Position numbers and translations under genes: made by a program. A stretch of DNA of 7,244 bases from Helicobacter sp. (GTDB taxonomy: Bacteria > Campylobacterota > Campylobacteria > Campylobacterales > Helicobacteraceae), in assembly GCF_029067145.1 (NCBI RefSeq), contig NZ_JAIEFA010000001.1, forward strand, positions 1-7,244. The letters run 5' to 3'. Positions 1 through 4,704 of the stretch are shown here, in pieces (within the stretch, counting starts at the first letter, position 1; every line of letters begins with the position of its first letter). The notes below the pieces were generated by a model, which was given only the letters and a program-made list of their open reading frames with translations, was not told the DNA's origin and did not search any database.

Positions 1-147
1 TTCCATAGTGAATTTACTTTATGCTTGATTTTAGATTCGTAACTCAAAGCAGATGAGTTACTTCGCAATACACGCTATGAATCGCAAGCAATTCTTGCAA
101 GGACGAGAATAGGGGATAAACCTATCGCAATTTATAGAGGATTCCTC
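1..147. other. Spacer downstream of uvrC with clustered inverted repeats
   Basis: No gene is supported here. Four short inverted repeats follow one another: GTAACTCA/TGAGTTAC (39-46 with 54-61, perfect 8 bp, 7-nt loop), GCAAG/CTTGC (84-88 with 94-98), ATAGG/CCTAT (109-113 with 121-125) and AGAGG/CCTCT (136-140 with 144-148), the last touching the uvrC stop codon. None is followed by a clear T-tract, so a classical intrinsic terminator is not evident. A plus-strand frame is open from base 1 to a TAA at 40-42 and could be the tail of a convergent gene. A minus-strand ATG at 6-4 could start the next gene after uvrC. Neither can be decided from this window. Confidence 0.5.
39..61. repeat. Perfect 8-bp inverted repeat (hairpin)
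   Basis: GTAACTCA at 39-46 and its exact reverse complement TGAGTTAC at 54-61 flank a 7-nt loop. It is the strongest hairpin in the uvrC 3' spacer. Its left arm overlaps a TAA at 40-42 that closes a plus-strand frame entering from the window edge, so it may act at the end of a convergent gene or transcript. There is no T-run on either side, so a terminator role is only a guess. Confidence 0.5.
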
Positions 148-1998
148 TTAATGCAATGCTTGAAAAACATCTTGTGCCAAGGCAGGGGATAGCACTTTTG
201 TTAGTTCCTCTAAATTGGCACGATAAATTCCCTCAAAACTCCCAAAATAAGACAAAAGTTTATTTTGTGTTGCTTTGCCAATCCCTTTGATTTCTAAAAT
301 TTTTGATTGTTGCATTGTTTTTTGTTTTTGTTTTTGGTGGAAAGTGATTGCAAAACGATGGGCTTCATCGCGCAATTTTTGAATGAATTGCAAACGCTTG
401 TCGCTAGGGGCAAGGCGATAATCCTGCAAGGCTTCATCACGCAAAATATCCCTTGCGCTTCCTTTGGCGCGGTAAGCCTTGCTATCTACTTTTTCTTTTG
501 CAATTCCAATGACTTCCAAATTTACCCCCGCACTATCAAGCAAGGTTCTAGCCAAGTTGATTTGCCCCGCTCCTCCGTCTAGAACCCATAAATCCGGTGG
601 GGATTCTTTGTCAAAATCCGCAATTCTACGCTCCAGCATTTCACGCATTTGGGAATATTCGTCTGCTCCTTCCAACAAATACTGCCGATAAGATTCCTTG
701 CAGAATGCCCCATTTTCATATACAATCATCGCCCCAACGCATTGCGCGCCTTTATGGTGCGAAGTATCAAAAACTTCAAAGCGGAAAGGAATGCTTTGCA
801 AGCAAAAGAGTTTTTTAATCTCGCTAAGCACTTCCTCCTCATCGTTTTTTTGCAAACGCAAAATCTCTTTACCATTTTGCAAAGCAAGTTCGCACAATCG
901 CTTTTTCTCTCCATTTTTGGGATAATACAAAGGAATTTTTTTGCCAAGATTTTGTTGTAAGAAATTTTCTAATTCCTCCGCAATCTCTCCTAAATTAAAA
1001 GGAATCAAGATTTGCTTTGGTTTTAGAGGCAAATCCTTGCTATAATAATTTAGCACAGCTTGTTTGTAGATTGCGCTTTCATCAAAGCCCATTTCGCTTT
1101 TAATGATTTGTGTTGCGCTAGAAACAATCTTGCCACTGCGCATAAAGAGTTTAACTAAAACAGCGCGTTTTTCTTCGCAAACAAGAGCAAACACATCTAA
1201 ATCTTCTAATCGTGCAAAATCAACAGAGGAAATAGGGTTTAATTGCTGAATCTTTGCGATTCTATCCCGCAAGATTCCAGCTTCCTCAAAACGCAAATTA
1301 TTGGACAAAAACAGCATTTTTTCTTCTAATTTTGCAAGGATTTTTTTGGGATTTTCTATGCAATGGAGCGCGTTTTGCAGAATCTGATGATAGGATTCTA
1401 TACTTACGCGCTCCTCGCAAGGCGCAAGACATCTTTTAATCTGATAAAAAAGACAAGCTTTTTTGCCTTGTTTGCAAGATTCTTTTTGCACAAGCGGAAA
1501 AACTTCATAAAGGCTTTCTAGCAAATCACGCGCCCCGCTAGAGTAAGGTCCAAAATAGCGCAAACCTTGTGTTTTTTTAAAAACTTTTCTTGTTAGAATA
1601 ATGCGGGGAAAATCCTCTTGCGTATTGACGCATAGATAAGGATAAGTCTTGTCATCGCGCAAAAGAATGTTGTATTTGGGTTTGAGTTGTTTAATCAGTG
1701 AATTTTCCAAAATCAAAGCGTCATTTTCATTTTCTACGATGAGATAACGCACTATTGCGATTTGTTGCACCATTTGTGCGATACGCGCACTCAAATTGGG
1801 CGCGGGCGATAGAGTGGGAGTGAAACGAAAATAGCTTTTTACGCGGTTTTTAAGATTCTTTGCTTTTCCCACATAGAGCAATCGTCCTTCACTATCAAAA
1901 TAATGATACACACCGCTTTGGTTTGGAATCTTTTTTAAGACTTCTAAAAGATTGTTAGAGAGCGGTTTAAGCTTGGTAGTTGTCTCTTTGGATTCCAT
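148..1998 (-). CDS. uvrC: UvrABC system protein C (excinuclease subunit)
   Basis: UvrC is the nuclease of nucleotide excision repair. It is recruited by UvrB at a lesion and cuts the damaged strand on the 3' and then the 5' side. All family parts are present in 616 residues, a normal length. The N-terminal GIY-YIG domain has GVY at 29-31, YVG at 42-44, Arg52 and the likely catalytic Glu98. A cysteine cluster lies at 175, 182, 190 and 194 (C-x6-C-x7-C-x3-C), matching the family's Fe-S-type motif. The UvrB-binding UVR helix pair spans about 217-251. The RNase H-like endonuclease domain has FDTSH (Asp411), Asp446, LDGG (Asp474) and DEAH (His547). A helix-hairpin-helix region follows (about 565-616, with KGIGKAT). 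The frame is open a further 46 codons upstream, but that stretch overlaps the preceding gene and falls outside the family; the ATG at 1998 starts about 23 residues before the conserved IPNQSGVY, as expected. Its Shine-Dalgarno is weak (GTAAG overlapping the upstream stop). It lies 7 bp after the DUF721-like gene and is probably co-transcribed and translationally coupled with it. Confidence 0.97.
   Translation of the reverse strand: MESKETTTKLKPLSNNLLEVLKKIPNQSGVYHYFDSEGRLLYVGKAKNLKNRVKSYFRFTPTLSPAPNLSARIAQMVQQIAIVRYLIVENENDALILENSLIKQLKPKYNILLRDDKTYPYLCVNTQEDFPRIILTRKVFKKTQGLRYFGPYSSGARDLLESLYEVFPLVQKESCKQGKKACLFYQIKRCLAPCEERVSIESYHQILQNALHCIENPKKILAKLEEKMLFLSNNLRFEEAGILRDRIAKIQQLNPISSVDFARLEDLDVFALVCEEKRAVLVKLFMRSGKIVSSATQIIKSEMGFDESAIYKQAVLNYYSKDLPLKPKQILIPFNLGEIAEELENFLQQNLGKKIPLYYPKNGEKKRLCELALQNGKEILRLQKNDEEEVLSEIKKLFCLQSIPFRFEVFDTSHHKGAQCVGAMIVYENGAFCKESYRQYLLEGADEYSQMREMLERRIADFDKESPPDLWVLDGGAGQINLARTLLDSAGVNLEVIGIAKEKVDSKAYRAKGSARDILRDEALQDYRLAPSDKRLQFIQKLRDEAHRFAITFHQKQKQKTMQQSKILEIKGIGKATQNKLLSYFGSFEGIYRANLEELTKVLSPALAQDVFQALH
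314..336 (-). repeat. In-frame TTTTTG hexamer repeat in uvrC (Lys-Gln run)
   Basis: On the plus strand the hexamer GTTTTT recurs about three times, the first copy having one extra T. In uvrC it encodes an alternating Gln-Lys run (about residues 555-560) between the endonuclease core (after DEAHRFA) and the helix-hairpin-helix domain. This linker is naturally basic in UvrC proteins, so the run fits the family. Because the unit is a hexamer, slippage would add or remove a Lys-Gln pair without a frameshift. Confidence 0.6.
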
Positions 1999-2005
1999 AA
2001 AAATC

Positions 2006-2464
2006 TTACAAACATTTCTCTTGATTTTGTAGAATCGCTTGGCGGATATTTTCAAAGATTTCAAAGATTTCGGCATCTTTTGCGTAATTAGTGAAATTTC
2101 CGCGAGCGAGTTCGCCATAACACTGCGCGACTTCATTTTCTTGCCGCAATTCTACTTCTTTGTGGTAAGCATTATAAGTTACAAAGTATTGAATATCTTG
2201 CACATTGGTAAGAGAGGATTTTTCCTTTTGGTAAGTTTTTAAGAGCTGCTTAAGAAGGGAGATTTTATGATAAAATTCCTGTTTAAAAGCCGGGTGTTTG
2301 AGTGCCAAAAATAAAATGTCATTCTTGATGTAGCCAAAAGCGATTCCACCTTTGATACTAAGGGGAAGCAAGCGAATAAACTGATTAAGTTGGCTGACTT
2401 CGTAATATTTTTGATAGCAAGGAGTGCTAAAGAGATGAGACAAGACTTCCGATACATTTTTCAT
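2006..2464 (-). CDS. DUF721/DciA-like protein (putative helicase-loading factor)
   Basis: The 152-residue protein has no signal peptide or membrane segment, so it is probably cytoplasmic. Residues about 35-80 follow the DUF721/DciA pattern: a Gly-containing strand (KGGIAFGYI), a hydrophobic strand (ILFLALKHPAF), then an amphipathic helix rich in Leu, Lys and Gln (EFYHKISLLKQLLKTY). DciA proteins interact with the replicative helicase DnaB and are thought to help load it. That role is carried over from the family and is not shown here. The C-terminal half (about 85-152) is polar, contains an EIFEIFEN stretch from a 9-bp tandem repeat, and is not recognised. The start at 2464 is supported by an extended -10 box ending 6 bp upstream, which would make this ATG the first base of the mRNA. 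No Shine-Dalgarno precedes it. The gene is the promoter-proximal member of a pair with uvrC and overlaps the divergent lipoprotein gene by 30 bp. I am confident that it is coding and less so about the family. Confidence 0.7.
   Translation of the reverse strand: MKNVSEVLSHLFSTPCYQKYYEVSQLNQFIRLLPLSIKGGIAFGYIKNDILFLALKHPAFKQEFYHKISLLKQLLKTYQKEKSSLTNVQDIQYFVTYNAYHKEVELRQENEVAQCYGELARGNFTNYAKDAEIFEIFENIRQAILQNQEKCL
2419..2424 (+). promoter_or_regulatory. Ribosome binding site of the small lipoprotein gene
   Basis: AAGGAG lies 10 nt before the ATG at 2435. It supports that ATG over the TTG at 2390, which would add 15 residues before a normal lipoprotein signal peptide. The site lies within the coding region of the divergent DUF721-like gene. 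Confidence 0.6.
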
Positions 2465-2602
2465 TTTTTAATTATAGCACAGATTTTTTGTCTTTGTTTT
2501 TTAAGTGTGGGTTGTGGATTCAAAGATGACCCTTACAATCCAAAGAACAAAACAAGCCAAAAAGAAAATAGAATTTATGCGCAATCTCAAGAGTTAAAAT
2601 AA
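2435..2602 (+). CDS. Small LptM/YifL-like lipoprotein
   Basis: A 55-residue precursor with a basic N-terminus (Arg2, Arg6), a long hydrophobic core (about 8-25) and a lipobox-like end, Leu-Ser-Val-Gly-Cys, with the acylated cysteine at 27. The residue at -3 is Ser and Leu is at -4, slightly off the usual pattern. The mature part would be only 29 residues: CGFKDDPYNP, then a polar Lys/Asn/Gln/Glu tail. CGFKDDPYNP resembles the CGLKGPLYFP start of LptM (YifL), a lipoprotein that assists maturation of the LPS-export complex LptDE. Assignment to that family is by motif only. The chosen start has AAGGAG 10 nt upstream. Its stop codon overlaps the nadB Shine-Dalgarno, so the two are probably one operon and translationally coupled. 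Its 5' end overlaps the divergent DUF721-like gene by 30 bp. Such short genes are easily missed in annotation. Confidence 0.72.
   Translation: MRQDFRYIFHFLIIAQIFCLCFLSVGCGFKDDPYNPKNKTSQKENRIYAQSQELK
2465..2479 (-). promoter_or_regulatory. Extended -10 promoter for the DUF721-uvrC operon (leaderless start)
   Basis: Read on the minus strand, TGC (2479-2477) is followed directly by a consensus TATAAT (2476-2471). Together they make a perfect extended -10 of the kind used by the housekeeping sigma factor of Helicobacter, which often lacks a clear -35. A 6-nt discriminator, TAAAAA (2470-2465), separates it from the ATG at 2464. Transcription normally starts about 7 nt after the hexamer, that is at the A of the start codon, predicting a leaderless mRNA. 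The promoter sits inside the signal-peptide coding region of the divergent lipoprotein gene. Confidence 0.65.
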
Positions 2603-2605
2603 GGA
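2601..2605 (+). promoter_or_regulatory. Ribosome binding site of nadB, overlapping the upstream stop
   Basis: AAGGA begins inside the TAA stop (2600-2602) of the lipoprotein gene and lies 7 nt before the ATG at 2613. This spacing decides the start: the TTG at 2607 is only 1 nt from the site and cannot use it. The stop/Shine-Dalgarno overlap suggests that ribosomes finishing the lipoprotein reload directly on nadB. Confidence 0.75.
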
Positions 2606-2612
2606 TTTGGAA

Positions 2613-4100
2613 ATGTTTAATTTTGATGTAATTATCGTAGGGGCTGGTGTTGCAGGATTGTATGCGTCTTTGAATCTGCCTAAAAATCTAAAAGTTTTAA
2701 TTCTTTGCAAAGAGCAACCTTGGGAATGCAATACTTTTTATGCGCAAGGCGGAATCGCAGTGGCAAAGGATATTAACGATATTCCCTTGCATATAGAAGA
2801 TACACTAAACGCTGGTGCGGGAATGTGTGATGAAAAGGCAGTCAAGACATTGAGCGAGGAAAGTTTGGAGGTGTTAGAAGATTTGATTGCGCGTCAAACC
2901 CCTTTTGATAGAGACGAAAAAGGCGATTTGCTCTTCACCAAAGAAGCAGCCCATAGCACCTCACGCATTATCCACGCGGGAGGAGATTGCACGGGCAGGG
3001 TTTTGCATTCGCATTTGATAGCACAAGTTTCCCATACATTGTGGAAAAATGCTGCTGTTACAGAATTGCTCATTGAGGGAAATCATTGCTATGGTGTGAG
3101 TGTGCTAACTAAACGCGGAAGTTATAATCTTTATGCCAAACATATAATTTTAGCAAGCGGGGGAGTGGGCGCGCTTTTTGAATACCATACAAATGCTTAC
3201 ACGATTTCTAGCGAATTGCACGGAATGATTTTAGAAAATGGTTTGAAGCTTAAAGATATGGAAATGTTGCAATTCCACCCCACCGTGTTTGTGAAAACTC
3301 CCCACGCACGCAAAATGCTTTTGAGCGAAGCCTTGCGAGGGGAGGGGGCTAGGATTGTAGATTTTTGGGGAAATCGCTTTTTGTTTGATTATGATTCTTC
3401 AGGTGAGTTAGCTCCACGTGATAAGGTTGCGCGCAGTATTTTTGACTATAAGATAAAGTTGCAAGAAAAAAATCCCAACGCACCACAAGAGCAAAAGGAA
3501 GTTTATTTGGATTTAAGTCCATTTTCTAAAGAGTTTTTTTATGAACGTTTCCCTAATATCGCACGCAACTTAAGCGCGCTTGGGTATGAATTGCCAAAAG
3601 ATAGAATCCCGATTTCTCCTGCATTTCATTATTGTATGGGAGGGATTGAGACAGACGATGTAGGGCGGGTTGTTGGTATGCAAAATCTTTATGCTATGGG
3701 AGAATGTGCCTGCACAGGCGTGCATGGGGCAAATCGTTTGGCGTCTAACTCGTTGCTAGAGGGCTTGGTATTTTCAAGACGCAGTGCCAAAGAGATTTTA
3801 GAAAGCTATGGGGCAGGAAATAGAATCCAAGATTCTAAATCGCGGGAATTTCCTTTACATTCGCAAGTATTGCAAAAAGAACAAGACGAGAATCTCAAGG
3901 CAATTTTGCGTCATTTGATGTGGCATAAAGTGGGCATTATTCGTAAAAAATCCGGCTTAAATGAGGCTTTGGGCGGGGTAGAAGTAATGTTACAAAGCGG
4001 GGTAGGGAGACTCTTGCGTTTGCGGTTATTGACTGCTAAGAACATCATAGAATCTGCGTTAAAGAGGGATTTTTCCGTCGGTGCGCATTATATTGAATAA
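2613..4100 (+). CDS. nadB: L-aspartate oxidase (quinolinate synthase subunit B)
   Basis: NadB is a cytoplasmic FAD enzyme that oxidises L-aspartate to iminoaspartate, which NadA condenses with dihydroxyacetone phosphate to give quinolinate for NAD synthesis. It can use oxygen or fumarate as acceptor, which suits a microaerophile. The 495-residue protein begins with the dinucleotide-binding GAGVAG (10-15). NTFYAQGGIAV (40-50) has no His for covalent FAD, which separates it from the related SdhA/FrdA. Active-site motifs follow: Glu111 in TKEAAHS, the HAGGDCTGR stretch (121-129), LQFHPT (His222), LSEALRGEGAR (237-247), APRDKVAR (Arg269), HYCMGG (His339) and GANRLASNSLLEG (Arg375). A helical C-terminal domain follows from about 400. 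It is shorter than E. coli NadB (540) and ends SVGAHYIE, where the family often has S-R-G-x-H and a few more residues. The ATG at 2613 is chosen from Shine-Dalgarno spacing. The gene follows the lipoprotein gene closely. No nadA or nadC lies in the window. Confidence 0.95.
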   Translation: MFNFDVIIVGAGVAGLYASLNLPKNLKVLILCKEQPWECNTFYAQGGIAVAKDINDIPLHIEDTLNAGAGMCDEKAVKTLSEESLEVLEDLIARQTPFDRDEKGDLLFTKEAAHSTSRIIHAGGDCTGRVLHSHLIAQVSHTLWKNAAVTELLIEGNHCYGVSVLTKRGSYNLYAKHIILASGGVGALFEYHTNAYTISSELHGMILENGLKLKDMEMLQFHPTVFVKTPHARKMLLSEALRGEGARIVDFWGNRFLFDYDSSGELAPRDKVARSIFDYKIKLQEKNPNAPQEQKEVYLDLSPFSKEFFYERFPNIARNLSALGYELPKDRIPISPAFHYCMGGIETDDVGRVVGMQNLYAMGECACTGVHGANRLASNSLLEGLVFSRRSAKEILESYGAGNRIQDSKSREFPLHSQVLQKEQDENLKAILRHLMWHKVGIIRKKSGLNEALGGVEVMLQSGVGRLLRLRLLTAKNIIESALKRDFSVGAHYIE

Positions 4101-4163
4101 TGCTTGTTTGCGAAGATTCTTTATTGTGTTATAAAGTGTAGTAATGTCGGCAGATGATTTGGG

Positions 4164-4202
4164 GTCATCGTAAGCTAAAGTAGTCTATAAGCTTAATTTG
4201 AC
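4164..4202. repeat. Two-part imperfect hairpin downstream of nadB
   Basis: GTCA (4164-4167) pairs with TGAC (4199-4202). Inside, TAAGCT (4171-4176) pairs with AGCTTA (4190-4195), giving a stem with a 3/3 internal loop and a 13-nt apical loop. A separate small hairpin, GATGA/TCATC (4153-4157 with 4165-4169), overlaps the outer arm and would compete with it. There is no T-tract after it. It may serve as a 3' end structure of the nadB mRNA; this is an inference. Confidence 0.35.
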
Positions 4203-4240
4203 AAATAAGATTCTGTTGCGAGATTCTAAATGATAAATTT

Positions 4241-4288
4241 ATGCGTTGTGGGTGAGTGTTTTACACGCACGCCACGAATGTTACGCAT
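4241..4288. terminator. Candidate bidirectional terminator hairpin between nadB and the cytochrome gene
   Basis: An outer stem ATGCGT (4241-4246) pairs with ACGCAT (4283-4288). An inner arm GTGGGTGAGTG (4248-4258) pairs with CACGCACGCCAC (4264-4275) through GTGG/CCAC, GTG/CAC and GTG/CAC, with one bulged G and one A-G mismatch around a TTTTA loop. An asymmetric 1/7-nt internal loop lies between outer and inner stems. It is the most GC-rich structure in this spacer and lies where two convergent transcripts must stop. T-runs on both sides are only 3-4 nt, so efficiency is doubtful. Confidence 0.4.
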
Positions 4289-4304
4289 TTTGCAAGAACA
4301 AATC

Positions 4305-4610
4305 TTATTGTCCTTTTAAGCTCTCTATATAAGCTTCTATTGCTTGGAAGTCTTTTTCATTCAAGCCTCTTAGGTTCATTTTCATTAATGCCCCTTTCCC
4401 ATAGATACTTCTTTTGCCCTCGCTATAATCTCTCATAAACTGAATCCTTAAATCAGAGGGAATGTCTTTAAGAGGTGGGACGCTAAGATAAAGCTTTTCT
4501 GCCTTTTCTCCGTGGCAAACAGCGCATCTTTTGTAGAGTTGCGCACCCTCTACTGCAAAAGCACTTGCCCCCAAACAAATCAAAGAACAAACGACGAATA
4601 ACTTTTTCAT
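4305..4610 (-). CDS. Periplasmic class I cytochrome c (c553-like)
   Basis: A 101-residue precursor of a small monohaem electron carrier. The first 19 residues form a Sec signal peptide (KK, hydrophobic core, cleavage likely after AFA), leaving about 82 residues in the periplasm. Haem is attached through CAVCH (29-33), with His33 as the proximal ligand. The distal methionine is probably Met76 or Met78 in the LMKMN stretch, and the C-terminal helix (DFQAIEAYIESL) is typical of class I folds. In epsilonproteobacteria such c553 proteins carry electrons from the bc1 complex to the cbb3 oxidase or to periplasmic peroxidases. Which partner it uses is not visible here. The start is firm: AAGGAG lies 6 nt before the ATG. 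It converges with nadB and lies 94 bp downstream of the autotransporter on the same strand, with room for its own promoter. Confidence 0.93.
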   Translation of the reverse strand: MKKLFVVCSLICLGASAFAVEGAQLYKRCAVCHGEKAEKLYLSVPPLKDIPSDLRIQFMRDYSEGKRSIYGKGALMKMNLRGLNEKDFQAIEAYIESLKGQ

Positions 4611-4616
4611 AACTTA

Positions 4617-4622
4617 CTCCTT
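4617..4622 (-). promoter_or_regulatory. Strong ribosome binding site of the cytochrome c gene
   Basis: AAGGAG on the minus strand is followed by a 6-nt spacer (TAAGTT) and the ATG at 4610. It fits the anti-Shine-Dalgarno well, consistent with a well-expressed respiratory protein. Confidence 0.8.
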
Positions 4623-4646
4623 ATTGATGAAATTAAATTTAAACCT

Positions 4647-4655
4647 AATCTAACA
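4647..4655 (-). promoter_or_regulatory. Possible extended -10 promoter for the cytochrome c gene
   Basis: On the minus strand TGT precedes TAGATT, which matches TATAAT at 4 of 6 bases and carries the extended TG. Transcription would start near 4640, giving a leader of about 30 nt that contains the ribosome binding site. The 94-bp gap after the autotransporter gene supports a separate promoter, but the match is modest. Confidence 0.35.
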
Positions 4656-4704
4656 TTTGTTGGATTGATTCTTTTAGGCTTTAAGCCAATAGCCAAATGA
4701 AATA

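Larger units (their letters stand above)
4101..4304. other. Convergent intergenic spacer between nadB and the cytochrome gene
   Basis: This 204-bp stretch holds no convincing reading frame. It contains several inverted repeats, described separately, and repeated AGATTCT words (near 4115, 4210 and 4222). As nadB and the cytochrome gene converge here, a bidirectional terminator would be expected, but no GC-rich hairpin with a long T-tract is present. Confidence 0.55.

Noticed and set aside
43..192. Plus-strand open frame reading antisense into the uvrC 3' end
   Set aside because: It lacks a start codon with a ribosome site, runs through the hairpin cluster and across the conserved uvrC end, and shows no recognisable protein character.
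1999..2136. N-terminal extension of uvrC by 46 codons
   Set aside because: The stretch lies inside the DUF721-like gene in another frame, has no similarity to UvrC, and the ATG at 1998 gives the normal family N-terminus.
2239..2457. 72-residue minus-strand frame overlapping the DUF721-like gene
   Set aside because: It is an alternate frame of that gene without a ribosome site; the 152-residue frame has the promoter and the family-like pattern.
2607..2609. TTG at 2607 as the nadB start
   Set aside because: The AAGGA site ends 1 nt before it. The ATG at 2613 has a 7-nt spacer and starts just before the FAD-binding fold.
4256..4438. 60-residue hydrophobic plus-strand frame near the cytochrome gene
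   Set aside because: It is antisense to the cytochrome C-terminus. Its Leu/Ser-rich character comes from the reverse complement of Lys/Glu-rich codons.
4677..4687. GGCTTTAAGCC palindrome as terminator of the autotransporter gene
   Set aside because: With a workable loop the stem is only 3 bp, and the flanking bases do not extend it.
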